From the NCBI RefSeq assembly GCF_042651565.1, contig NZ_JBHSDF010000004.1: DNA of 64,000 nucleotides; one strand, 5' to 3'. The translations under genes and the position numbers were made by a program. Source of the DNA: Salinispirillum marinum (lineage in GTDB: Bacteria; Pseudomonadota; Gammaproteobacteria; Pseudomonadales; Natronospirillaceae). The notes under the pieces are model-generated. The model was not told where the DNA came from, searched no databases, and saw only the letters and a list, made by a program, of their open reading frames with translations. This document shows, piece by piece, positions 1 through 8,323 of the stretch (position 1 is its first letter; every line of letters starts with the position of its first letter).

Positions 1-1220
1 TGTCTCATGTCCATATTGACCACTCGGGTCTGCTGCCTTTGCTCGTTGCTAAAGGGTTCAGTGGCAAAATCCTCTGCACCAAAGCCACCAAAACCTTGTT
101 GCCCGTTCTCCTCAAAGATTCCGTATTCCTGTACCTAAAGGATTTAGAGTGGCAGAACAAACGGCTGGCGCGTGGTGGAAAGCCGACGCTTAAGCCGGTG
201 ATGTCGGCCCAGGACGTCGACCGCGTGGTTGAATTAAGTGAAGGTTATGCGTACGAACAACGAGTGAATCCGTTTCCGGAGTTGGAGTTGGTGTTCAGCG
301 ACGCGGGCCATGTTTTAGGTTCCGCCATTGTGCAGCTTTGGTTGAAGCGGGGGCAGGCGATGCGCCATGTCGTGTTTTCTGGAGACTTGGGCAACCCGGA
401 TACGGTGTTGATGCGTGATCCCACACCCATCAAGCAGGCGGATGTGGTGTTGATGGAGGGCACCTATGGTGATCGCAATCACAAAACGGTGGAGGATACG
501 TTGCATGAGTTGACCCTCGCCCTGGACGATGCACATGCCAGTGGCGGTAATGTCTTTATTCCAGCGTTTGCCCTTGGACGGACGCAGGAAATTCTCTACT
601 ATCTTGGCGTGCTGTATCACACCGGCCGGTTAAAGCAGCGGCTGGTGTTTTTAGACAGCCCGATGGCGTCTGCCATCACCGAGGTCTACAACAAGAGCTT
701 TATGAGTCTGAATAAGGACGATACCCGCATCATGACGGAGCATCATGCGGAAAACCTCGCAGAATTCTTGCCCATTTTACGCGTCACGGAAACCGTCGAA
801 GAGTCCATGGCGATTAATCGCATTGCACAGGGTGCGATCATCATCGCGGGTAGTGGTATGTGTAATGGCGGACGCATTGTGCACCACTTAAAGAACAATT
901 TATGGAAGTCACAAAACCACATCGTTTTTGTCGGCTTTCAGGCAAGGGGAACACTGGGTAGGCGTCTGGTGGATGGCGAAAAAAATATCCGGTTGTTCGG
1001 CCAGCAGATGGTGGTGAATGCGCAAATACACACCTTGGGTGGATTCTCAGCACATGCCGGGCAGCGTGAATTGTTGGCCTGGGCTCGTCAGATTGCCGGG
1101 CAGCCCACGTTTTATCTGATTCATGGTGAACGCCACGCGCTGGAGGCGTTGCAGACGGCACTGGCGGACATTGATATTCACGCCGACATTCCGGTACTCG
1201 GTGACCGGGTGGATCTATGA
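1..1220 (+). CDS. MBL-fold beta-CASP RNA metallo-hydrolase (5' end cut by window)
   Basis: This is a metallo-beta-lactamase/beta-CASP hydrolase of the CPSF73/YsgI-like class, expected to process RNA in the cytoplasm. The reading frame is open from base 3 and already contains the metal-binding signature HVHIDHSG (bases 6-29), so the true start lies upstream of the window; the TTG at 39 is internal. Further family motifs follow in order: DAGHVLGSA, SGDLG, EGTYGDRNH, FALGRTQEILYYL, DSPMASAITEVY, GSGMCNGGR, FQARGTLGR and GGFSAHAGQ, then a final HGE near the C-terminus. Most of the catalytic and beta-CASP regions are therefore present and intact. The stop is TGA at 1218-1220, and the next gene follows after 23 bases on the same strand. 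The class is clear; the specific RNA substrate is unknown. Confidence 0.92.
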   Translation, partial: SHVHIDHSGLLPLLVAKGFSGKILCTKATKTLLPVLLKDSVFLYLKDLEWQNKRLARGGKPTLKPVMSAQDVDRVVELSEGYAYEQRVNPFPELELVFSDAGHVLGSAIVQLWLKRGQAMRHVVFSGDLGNPDTVLMRDPTPIKQADVVLMEGTYGDRNHKTVEDTLHELTLALDDAHASGGNVFIPAFALGRTQEILYYLGVLYHTGRLKQRLVFLDSPMASAITEVYNKSFMSLNKDDTRIMTEHHAENLAEFLPILRVTETVEESMAINRIAQGAIIIAGSGMCNGGRIVHHLKNNLWKSQNHIVFVGFQARGTLGRRLVDGEKNIRLFGQQMVVNAQIHTLGGFSAHAGQRELLAWARQIAGQPTFYLIHGERHALEALQTALADIDIHADIPVLGDRVDL

Positions 1221-1243
1221 GTCTCATTGAATGAGGGGGGAAG

Positions 1244-1861
1244 GTGGCTGAACGCAGGCGGTGCCATCGGTGTGATTATCCAACAGGCATGTGTGTTTGT
1301 GCCGCCATCGAGCCTATCTTCATACCGGGGCGTTGTGTCATTGTGCAAGAAGCGAAAGAACGACATCACGCGAAAAATACCGTACGGCTACTGCAACTGG
1401 CCTTGCCGAATCTGGACGTTATTCTCTCCACGGACCATGGAGCACTGAGTATTCTGCAAGCACAGCTGGCGGCCGAGCGAACCGCTTGGGGGCTCGTTTA
1501 CCCTTCGGCCAATAGCCAAATCCTAGACAATCCGGCGACACCTGCGGGTCCGTTACCCATGCAATGGATCCTTCTTGACGGGACTTGGAAGAAGACCAAG
1601 CGCTTACTGTTTGAACATCCATGGCTCACGCACATACCCACTTTTTCTTTTGCCAATCCGCCGCCAAGCCAATATTTCATTCGTAAGGTGCCATCGTCCA
1701 AGGCTTTGTCGACGCTGGAGAGTGTGGCCTATCTCTATCAATTGACGCAGGGGTTGTCGATGAATGCATTATTGCAGTTGCAACATCGTTTGGTTGAACA
1801 ATGGCAGCAACATCAGCCCGTGGCGCATCAACCACCTAGACAGACGGAGCAGGGAAAATAA
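1244..1861 (+). CDS. DTW-domain protein, probable tRNA-uridine aminocarboxypropyltransferase
   Basis: DTW-domain proteins (TapT/YfiP family) transfer the aminocarboxypropyl group of SAM to tRNA uridine, giving acp3U. The 205-residue protein has the family's N-terminal four-cysteine cluster (C7, C10, C17, C19) and the defining DxTW motif as DGTWKKTKR at about residue 112. It ends with the SKALSTLES segment typical of the family. The GTG start at 1244 is preceded closely by a G-rich Shine-Dalgarno stretch (GGGGGG AAG), which favours it over overlapping alternative frames. It lies 23 bases after the RNA hydrolase gene and may be co-transcribed with it. Some bacteria carry more than one DTW paralogue, so the modified position cannot be assigned and no symbol is given. 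Confidence 0.88.
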   Translation: MAERRRCHRCDYPTGMCVCAAIEPIFIPGRCVIVQEAKERHHAKNTVRLLQLALPNLDVILSTDHGALSILQAQLAAERTAWGLVYPSANSQILDNPATPAGPLPMQWILLDGTWKKTKRLLFEHPWLTHIPTFSFANPPPSQYFIRKVPSSKALSTLESVAYLYQLTQGLSMNALLQLQHRLVEQWQQHQPVAHQPPRQTEQGK

Positions 1862-2006
1862 GGTTAGTCGTCTTTAGGGTCGTGTGATCAACGCCAAAGA
1901 TCGGCGGTTCTGCGCACTGAATCACAGAACGCGTTGCACAGAAGGCCGCGTCTCATGGTAGAGTTTCTCTCATGTGTCTTGTCGGTTCCTTTTGGGAGAG
2001 AGTGTC

Positions 2007-2933
2007 ATTAAACGTTTGCCCCCCTTAAATGCGTTGCGTAGTTTTGAAGCCGCGGCCAGACATGGCAGTTTTCAAGATGCGGCAGGTGAATTGTTTGTCA
2101 CGCCATCGGCCATTAGCCACCAAGTGAAGGCATTGGAAGAGTTTCTGGGCATCCCGTTGTTTATTCGACAAACCCGACGTGTTTCGCTCACCTCGGCCGG
2201 GCGGGATTACATGCGCTCAGTACAGCGCGCCTTGCGTGAAATAGAGCGATCGACACAAGACCTGTTGACCAAGCATGGCGCTGGCGAATTGCGGTTAGCG
2301 GTGACGCCAGCCTTCTTGCAACGTTGGTTATTGCCGCGTATGGGGTTGTTTTCCGAACGCTATCCGGACATCGAACTGCAAATTGAAGCATCGACCGGGT
2401 TGATCGACTTTAGCCGCAATGAGATCGACATGGCGGTCTATTATGGCGACGGTCATTGGGACGATGTTGAAGCGCATTTTTTGCGCCGCTCAGTGTTAAT
2501 TCCGGTGTGCTCTCCCGCTTTATTAGCCCGGAAACCCATCCATGAACCCATCGACATGTTTCAGCATCGCCTGATTCATGTTGCCAAGCGCATAGACGAA
2601 TGGCGGGCGTGGTTTGCGGCGGCGCAGACGGAATACGATGAAACGCGCAAAGGGCTTTTGATGTCCAGTGGTTCACTGGCGGCTGGAGCAGCCACACGAG
2701 GGCTAGGCATTGCTCTGGCAGACGAAGGCTTGGTGCGAGAAGAAATTCTCTCTGGCGAACTGATTTCACCCATTCATATACCCCTGCCCAAGAATAAGTC
2801 GTTTTATCTTGTTTGGGCGCAAAACCGACCGCTCAGTCCGGCCATGCTGAATTTCCGTGATTGGATCATTGAACAAATGAGCGAAGATACCAGCGAACTG
2901 GCCAATACTTCGCCGCCTGAGCGTGCAACATGA
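2007..2933 (+). CDS. LysR-family transcriptional regulator, GcvA-like
   Basis: This is a LysR-type regulator with an N-terminal winged helix-turn-helix (SFQDAAGELFVTPSAISHQV) and a C-terminal ligand-binding domain. The N-terminus KRLPPLNALRSFEAAARHGSF is the hallmark of the GcvA-like subfamily. The frame is open from GTG 1974, but that codon has no Shine-Dalgarno and would add eleven residues not usual for the family. GGGAGAG at 1994-2000 sits 6 bases before ATT at 2007, which would give the standard (M)KRLPPL start, so a rare ATT start is the preferred reading; TTG 1992 or GTG 1974 are alternatives. The stop overlaps the ATG of the next gene by four bases (ATGA). The target genes are unknown; the coupled c-di-GMP enzyme gene downstream is an obvious candidate partner. 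Confidence 0.9.
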   Translation: MKRLPPLNALRSFEAAARHGSFQDAAGELFVTPSAISHQVKALEEFLGIPLFIRQTRRVSLTSAGRDYMRSVQRALREIERSTQDLLTKHGAGELRLAVTPAFLQRWLLPRMGLFSERYPDIELQIEASTGLIDFSRNEIDMAVYYGDGHWDDVEAHFLRRSVLIPVCSPALLARKPIHEPIDMFQHRLIHVAKRIDEWRAWFAAAQTEYDETRKGLLMSSGSLAAGAATRGLGIALADEGLVREEILSGELISPIHIPLPKNKSFYLVWAQNRPLSPAMLNFRDWIIEQMSEDTSELANTSPPERAT

Positions 2934-5443
2934 TTCGCTTTGCCGATATATCTTCGTTGGCGGTATTGCCCACGCAACATGACCATGGCTTAGCCATTGT
3001 GTCCGTGCTGATTGCTATCGTGGCGGCGTTTGCCAGCGTTTCCCATGTGGCATTGATTCGTCATGCGCAACGACGCGTGATCAAGTATGCATGGCTGCTC
3101 AGTGGCTCGGTCACCTTAGGTCTGGGTGTATGGGCGATGCATTTCGTAGGTATGTTAGCGTTCGAGTTGCCAATTGAGGTGCGTTACCTCTTAGCACCTA
3201 CTGCGTGGTCTGTGCTGCCTGCTGTGTTGTCGAGCGTCGTCGTTCTGCAAGTATTATTGGTGCGTATTCCCCGACCCATTCTGGTAGTGATTGGCGGTAT
3301 GGTTATGGGAAGCGGTATTGGCGCAATGCACTACCTGGGTATGAGTGCCATGATGATAAGCGCTGATATCGTTTATGATGCTGGTTGGTTTTTGGTGTCA
3401 CTCATCGTGGCGATGGTTATGGCGACGCTGGCGTTATCGACCGTGTTGTGGCTGCGCCAGTGGGTTGCGCTGCTTTGGGTGCGTAAGCTGGTGTTCTCCG
3501 TCGTGATGGGGTTAGCGGTTTCGACCATGCATTATGTGGCCATGTTTGCCGCGCGCTTTGTACCGAATGCCGATGTGGTGATCAGTACGGAGGCATGGCT
3601 GGTGAATCGACCTTTGATTGCCGCCGTGGCGGGTCTGGTTATGTTGGCCATTGCCGTGATCATGTCCCTGAATCAGGTTTTCATGCGGCGGGTGCGGTGG
3701 GCCCAGCACGAAGCGTCAGCATCGCAAGAGCGGGTGCGTGAACTCTATGAGCGCTTGACCAAAATATCCGCCCGCGTACCGGGCGTCGTCTATCAATTTC
3801 GCCGCGCACCGGATGGACAATACTCCTTTCCTTATGCCAGCGAAGCCATTCGCACCATTTATCGTGTAGCGCCCAATGATGTGTCGCAAGACGTAAATGC
3901 CATCGCGGAAATCATCCATCCTGACGACTTGCAAGGTGTTTTGGACGCGATAGAACAATCGGCCAACACACTGACCGTTTGGCAGCAGGAATATCGTGTG
4001 CGTTTTTCTACCGGTGAGGTTCGTTGGCTTTGGGGAAATGCTATTCCACAGCCGGATACCGATGGCGGTGTTTCTTGGTACGGCTTTATTTCCGACATTA
4101 CAGAACGCAAGGCCTCTGAAGAAACGATTAATCGGTTGGCTTTTTATGATGCCTTGACTAACTTGCCGAACCGGCAAATGGTGCAGGAGCGTTTAGGTCA
4201 TAGCATTGCATTGTCGGCCCGGCAGCAAACTCATGGTGCAGTCTTGTACATTGACTTGGATAATTTTAAACAATTGAACGATACCCAAGGCCACAGTATG
4301 GGGGATCGTCTTTTGGTGCAGGTGGCTAGGTTGTTGGAAAGCTGCACGCGCGCCAATGACACCTTGGCGCGCTTGGGTGGCGACGAATTTTTATTGGTGC
4401 TGGAAGGGCTGGGTAGGGATAGACGGCAGGCCGCCGTGGAGGCGGAGCGCGTGGCACGTAAAGTCATTTCGGTGTTGAACCAGCCCATCATGTTGGATGA
4501 GCGTGCACATCATGGCTCGGCCAGTATCGGGGTAAATCTCTTTTTGGGCAGTCAACACAGTGTCGAGGAACTGCTACAACGGGCCGATATTGCGATGTAT
4601 CAAGCCAAGGATATGGGGCGCAATGCGATACGATTCTTCGACCCGGAAATGCACGCAGAGTTGGAAACGAATTATGCGCTGGAAAGCGCTTTGTGGCAGG
4701 CTTTGCCTAAGCACGAACTGGTTCTTTACTTTCAGGAACAAGTGGATGAGCACGGCACCCCTATAGGGGTCGAATCTTTGATTCGGTGGCAGCACCCGGA
4801 GCATGGTCTGGTTCCGCCCAGCCGTTTTATCCCTCTGGCCGAACGCAGTGAATTGATTAATAAGTTAGGGCGGTGGGTTTTGGAAACCGCTTGTCAGCAA
4901 CTGGCCGTGTGGCAGAGGGATGAACGTACGGCGCACCTGACGGTGGCCGTAAACGTCAGTGCTAAGCAATTTCACCAGCCCCAGTTTGTGGAAGAGGTAT
5001 TGCAGTGTTTGGTGCGCTATCACATTGCACCTGGCCGATTGAAGTTGGAATTAACGGAAACGTTGGTTTTGGCCGACATCGACGATACCTTCGATAAAAT
5101 GAAGGTGCTGAAAAAACAGGGTATTATTTTTTCGATGGATGATTTTGGCACCGGCTATTCTTCGCTGGCTTACTTGTCCCGTTTGCCTTTCGATGAAGTG
5201 AAGATTGATCAGGCGTTTGTGCACCGTGCGGGCCAACAAGACAGCGTGCGCGACTGGGTTATTGTGGAGGCGATTATTGGGTTGGCACACAATCTTGATA
5301 TGGGCGTTATTGCCGAAGGTGTAGAAACGCTGGAACAGCAACAGTTGTTGGCTAGCAGTCAATGTTTTCGCTATCAAGGATATTTATTCAGCAAGCCAAT
5401 ACCGATTGAGGCATTGGAATCTCGGTGGTTCGGGTCATCGTGA
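2930..5443 (+). CDS. MHYT-PAS-GGDEF-EAL membrane c-di-GMP cyclase/phosphodiesterase
   Basis: This 837-residue inner-membrane protein makes and/or breaks c-di-GMP. Residues about 20-255 form a multi-helix MHYT sensor with three motif copies (MHFVGM at 70, MHYLGM at 133, MHYVAM at 200), a domain thought to bind copper and sense a diatomic gas. A PAS domain (about 282-392, ending DITERK) follows. The GGDEF domain is intact (RLGGDEF, 483-487) and has an RxxD inhibitory site (RAND, 474-477), suggesting product feedback. The EAL domain looks active: ESL at 615-617 keeps the metal-binding Glu, with ELTET, DDFGTGYSS (D737, D738), KID and EGVE. The domain order recalls Pseudomonas MucR plus an extra PAS. 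The ATG overlaps the stop of the LysR gene, implying translational coupling. Confidence 0.95.
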   Translation: MIRFADISSLAVLPTQHDHGLAIVSVLIAIVAAFASVSHVALIRHAQRRVIKYAWLLSGSVTLGLGVWAMHFVGMLAFELPIEVRYLLAPTAWSVLPAVLSSVVVLQVLLVRIPRPILVVIGGMVMGSGIGAMHYLGMSAMMISADIVYDAGWFLVSLIVAMVMATLALSTVLWLRQWVALLWVRKLVFSVVMGLAVSTMHYVAMFAARFVPNADVVISTEAWLVNRPLIAAVAGLVMLAIAVIMSLNQVFMRRVRWAQHEASASQERVRELYERLTKISARVPGVVYQFRRAPDGQYSFPYASEAIRTIYRVAPNDVSQDVNAIAEIIHPDDLQGVLDAIEQSANTLTVWQQEYRVRFSTGEVRWLWGNAIPQPDTDGGVSWYGFISDITERKASEETINRLAFYDALTNLPNRQMVQERLGHSIALSARQQTHGAVLYIDLDNFKQLNDTQGHSMGDRLLVQVARLLESCTRANDTLARLGGDEFLLVLEGLGRDRRQAAVEAERVARKVISVLNQPIMLDERAHHGSASIGVNLFLGSQHSVEELLQRADIAMYQAKDMGRNAIRFFDPEMHAELETNYALESALWQALPKHELVLYFQEQVDEHGTPIGVESLIRWQHPEHGLVPPSRFIPLAERSELINKLGRWVLETACQQLAVWQRDERTAHLTVAVNVSAKQFHQPQFVEEVLQCLVRYHIAPGRLKLELTETLVLADIDDTFDKMKVLKKQGIIFSMDDFGTGYSSLAYLSRLPFDEVKIDQAFVHRAGQQDSVRDWVIVEAIIGLAHNLDMGVIAEGVETLEQQQLLASSQCFRYQGYLFSKPIPIEALESRWFGSS

Positions 5444-5524
5444 GAAGGGCGGAAATCAGGGGGTTGTTCTTGTTTTAGTCTGGCTAACCCCATGCTTTCT
5501 TAAGTTGCTTTCAGGCTAAGTGTA

Positions 5525-5713
5525 TTAAGCGCTCTTAGCTTGATGTGGCGCGGCGAACAAGGCACGTACACGTTGTGCGACGAAAGCTACGACTTTGCTG
5601 GTCATGTCTGCGATGGCTTCTGCACGCATTTGACGCGCTTTAGTCTCATAGTAGTTAACGTCAACCACGTTCCATTCGTTTACCACAAGGTTTAAAGATT
5701 CAGTGTTTTTCAT
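5525..5713 (-). CDS. Small hypothetical protein, 62 aa
   Basis: This is a 62-residue protein of unknown function. The centre YYETKARQMRAEAIADM resembles a class of short proteobacterial proteins with a Tyr/Arg-rich amphipathic helix (RSP_7527/DUF1127-like in style), but I cannot assign a family with certainty. The start at 5713 is preceded by AGAGGAAC about 9 bases upstream. A longer in-frame ATG at 5821 exists but lies upstream of a good promoter (5778-5806), so it could not be translated from that transcript. The gene is convergent with the GGDEF/EAL gene upstream and precedes ycdX on the same strand only at a distance. No membrane segment or catalytic motif is visible. Confidence 0.72.
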   Translation of the reverse strand: MKNTESLNLVVNEWNVVDVNYYETKARQMRAEAIADMTSKVVAFVAQRVRALFAAPHQAKSA

Positions 5714-5777
5714 GATGATGTTCCTCTGCATGATGATGGTTGTTTGCGCCTGAGGTCTTGTTCTCAGGAATGGGTGT

Positions 5778-5806
5778 ATGATATGGCGGACATACGGTGC
5801 TAACAA
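5778..5806 (-). promoter_or_regulatory. Sigma-70-type promoter of the 62-aa gene
   Basis: On the minus strand TTGTTA (5806-5801) and TATCAT (5783-5778) are separated by exactly 17 bases. The predicted transcript starts near 5771 and has a leader of about 58 bases before the ATG at 5713. Placement inside the longer open frame argues for the shorter start. Confidence 0.6.
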
Positions 5807-5846
5807 ACGATCTGTTTTCATGCCATGCGTGAATAAAACTAATTCA

Positions 5847-6608
5847 TCAATCTTTGGGTATGGTTTTCAACCAGTCTTCTAGCTCAAGCGCGACGGGCTT
5901 TCCATGCTCGGCTAAAAACGCCAAGAAGCTGTGCGCATCACGGTTCACAATCCGCCCGATGGGAAAGTTCAAACGTTCTGCATGACCTATGGCGGCTGAA
6001 AAATCCCCCAAACTGAACGCAATATGGGCATCACTGCCAAAAGAAACCTTCCAATCCAGGGCGTCTATCCGTTCCATCAAATGCACACAATGGGGTGTAC
6101 TACCTTCACGAGACTGGATAAATGAACTGTTGTTGATTTCCAGCACCACATTATAGTCCCGCGCGGCGCGAATGACGTCATCGACGTCAATGGGGTAACT
6201 CGGGTTGCCGGGGTGACCAATGATTTGGCACTTGCCACTCTGGATGGCGTTAATCATGGCTCGGGTATGGGTTTTTCTGTCGCTGGGTGGGTACACCGGC
6301 TCATGAAACGAAGCGATGGCAAAGTCCAAGAAGGGCAGCATGCCTTCAGGAATATCCAGTTCGCCATCGGGTGGTGTGATGTTGGCTTCGATCGCGCGCA
6401 GAATACCCACGTTGTTGACGAGCCTAGGAATAATCTTGCGATTGCCAAAATGCCACGGATGCGGACTATCCGGCATTTCCGGGCCGTGATCGGTTAGGCT
6501 GAAGAGTTGCATGCCTTTGATCGCAGCGTGTTGAATGTAGTCATGAACCGTGCTGTACGCGTGGGTACTGGCAACCGTATGTGAATGGGTGTCGACGAGA
6601 ATCTTCAT
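5847..6608 (-). CDS. ycdX: PHP-family phosphatase, YcdX type
   Basis: This is a member of the polymerase-and-histidinol-phosphatase (PHP) superfamily and closest to YcdX, a trinuclear-zinc phosphatase linked to swarming in E. coli. The 253-residue protein opens with VDTHSHTVASTHAYST and continues with SLTDHGPEMP, both metal-ligand segments, then GHPGNP and a late SFGSDAHIAFSLG. These supply the conserved His and Asp ligands, and the length matches the family (about 245). A Shine-Dalgarno AGAGG precedes the ATG at 6606-6608. Its upstream neighbour on the same strand, gap, ends 113 bases away. No physiological substrate can be deduced. Confidence 0.9.
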   Translation of the reverse strand: MKILVDTHSHTVASTHAYSTVHDYIQHAAIKGMQLFSLTDHGPEMPDSPHPWHFGNRKIIPRLVNNVGILRAIEANITPPDGELDIPEGMLPFLDFAIASFHEPVYPPSDRKTHTRAMINAIQSGKCQIIGHPGNPSYPIDVDDVIRAARDYNVVLEINNSSFIQSREGSTPHCVHLMERIDALDWKVSFGSDAHIAFSLGDFSAAIGHAERLNFPIGRIVNRDAHSFLAFLAEHGKPVALELEDWLKTIPKD

Positions 6609-6721
6609 AAGCCTCTGAAGTGTTGTCAGATGGGGCGGCTATGATAACAGGAATCCAGTGTCAGTGGCATGACGGGCAACCAGGAAGGGTTGCCCGTCAG
6701 AAGGGGGTCATGCTAGGCGTT

Positions 6722-8179
6722 TTATGTACGGTCTTGCGGAAACACTTTGATTTTCAGTTTAGCCAGCTTTTGCAGTACACGGACCACTTGGCAGCTATAA
6801 CCGAATTCATTGTCATACCAGACGTACAGCACGATGCGGTTGCCGTTGGCAATGGTGGCTTTGCCATCCACGATGCCAGCATGACGATTACCCACGAAGT
6901 CGGTAGACACCACTTCGGCGGAATCGACAAAGTCAATTTGCTTTTGCATGGGTGAATAGATGGACGCCCAGCGCAAATATTCGTTCAACTCGTCTTTGTT
7001 CACTGGCTTGTTTAACGATAAGTTGAGAATGGCCATGGACACGTTAGGTGTAGGTACTCGAATGGCATTACCGGTCAGCTTGCCCGCCAGTTCTGGTAGG
7101 GCTTTGGCAACGGCTTTTGCCGCACCGGTTTCGGTCAATACCATGTTGAGAGGCGCAGAACGTCCACGACGCTCACCGCTGTGGAAATTGTCGATCAAAT
7201 TTTGATCGTTGGTGTAAGAGTGTACTGTTTCAACATGGCCGTCGACCACACCGTACTGATCGTTCAAGGCCTTTAACACCGGTACGATCGCGTTCGTGGT
7301 GCAAGAGGCCGCAGACAATATGGTGTCATTGTCTGCAATATCGCCATCATTGACGCCGTAAACGATGTTCTTTAACTCGCCCTTGCCAGGTGCGGTCAAT
7401 AAAACTTTCTTCACACCGCCGCACGCGAGATGCTTGCCCAAACCTTCGGCATCACGCCACACACCGGTGTTGTCTACCACCAGAGCATCTTGAATACCGA
7501 ATTGGGTGTAATCAACGTCCGCCGGGCTGTTGGCGTAGATAAAGCGAATAAAATTGCCATTCACAATCAGGGCGCTGTTGGCTTCATCGACTTGAATTGT
7601 GCCGTGGAAGGGACCATGCACGGAGTCGCGGCGTAACAGGCTGGCGCGCTTCTGCAGATCACCGGCTTTACCACCGCGCACCACAACAGCGCGCAGGCGC
7701 AACTTCGAGCCGCCACCGGCTTTTTCAACCATGATGCGGGCTAACAAACGGCCAATTCGACCAAAACCATAGAGCACCACATCCTGCGATTCACCGCCAG
7801 GTGTCATCTGGTCGTGCTGGTCGACGATCTCGGCCAGTTGCTCGCGCAAGAAAGCTTCCATGTCGTTATGGCCTTCTTTACGGAACTGGGTGCCCAATTT
7901 ACCCACATCGATGTGTGCCGGGCCGGGATTCAAACGGATTAAAGCCTGCAACAGCATCTGGGTCAGGGCAACATCCAGTTCTTCGCCATCGATATGGCGC
8001 ACAAATCGATGGTCTTTGATGATTCGCATCACCGACCGGTTCACCATGGCACGGCCAAAGAGAGAGGTGACGATGTTGTATTGACGATACAGTTGACCAA
8101 TCAGAGGAATCAGGTTTTCGGCAATCGCTTCACGGCTCTGCCATGCCTCCAGATGGGTGTCCTGGGTGTGGTCGCTCAT
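6722..8179 (-). CDS. gap: Glyceraldehyde-3-phosphate dehydrogenase, long form
   Basis: This enzyme oxidises glyceraldehyde 3-phosphate to 1,3-bisphosphoglycerate (or the reverse) with NAD(P) in the cytoplasm. The canonical GAPDH region starts about residue 130 with the nucleotide-binding GFGRIGR, has the catalytic cysteine in SAASCTTNAIVP, and ends WYDNEFGYSCQV. Ahead of it lies a helical extension of about 125 residues (EAWQSREAIAENLIPLIGQL...), so the protein is 485 residues instead of about 335. This long form is a known subclass in pseudomonads and vibrios. AGAGG lies six bases before the ATG, and a strong promoter is found at 8235-8263. The cofactor and direction are not visible from sequence. 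Confidence 0.94.
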   Translation of the reverse strand: MSDHTQDTHLEAWQSREAIAENLIPLIGQLYRQYNIVTSLFGRAMVNRSVMRIIKDHRFVRHIDGEELDVALTQMLLQALIRLNPGPAHIDVGKLGTQFRKEGHNDMEAFLREQLAEIVDQHDQMTPGGESQDVVLYGFGRIGRLLARIMVEKAGGGSKLRLRAVVVRGGKAGDLQKRASLLRRDSVHGPFHGTIQVDEANSALIVNGNFIRFIYANSPADVDYTQFGIQDALVVDNTGVWRDAEGLGKHLACGGVKKVLLTAPGKGELKNIVYGVNDGDIADNDTILSAASCTTNAIVPVLKALNDQYGVVDGHVETVHSYTNDQNLIDNFHSGERRGRSAPLNMVLTETGAAKAVAKALPELAGKLTGNAIRVPTPNVSMAILNLSLNKPVNKDELNEYLRWASIYSPMQKQIDFVDSAEVVSTDFVGNRHAGIVDGKATIANGNRIVLYVWYDNEFGYSCQVVRVLQKLAKLKIKVFPQDRT

Positions 8180-8234
8180 TGGCTACCTCTATAATTTTTT
8201 CGTTGATAGGAGAGTGCGCGGGTTGCGCGCGCGC

Positions 8235-8263
8235 ATTATGCGTTGGATGGGGCAAATTGGCAA
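8235..8263 (-). promoter_or_regulatory. Sigma-70-type promoter of gap
   Basis: On the minus strand TTGCCA (8263-8258) and CATAAT (8240-8235), each 5 of 6 to consensus, are 17 bases apart. Transcription would start near 8228, giving a leader of about 50 bases before the gap ATG at 8179. Confidence 0.65.
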
Positions 8264-8323
8264 ACGAGAGTGCATATTTTGAGCAGTGCTCAGTCGGACA
8301 GCCGCCGCCTGAGCACGCATCGT

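Noticed and set aside
1227..1448. Plus-strand frame overlapping the DTW gene start
   Set aside because: Out of frame with the conserved DTW protein and without family similarity.
5455..5500. GGGGGTT ... AACCCC stem after the GGDEF/EAL gene
   Set aside because: The loop is over 20 bases and no T-run follows, so a terminator cannot be supported.
5714..5821. Upstream extension of the 62-aa protein to ATG 5821
   Set aside because: The promoter at 5778-5806 lies inside it, and the ATG at 5713 has a better Shine-Dalgarno.
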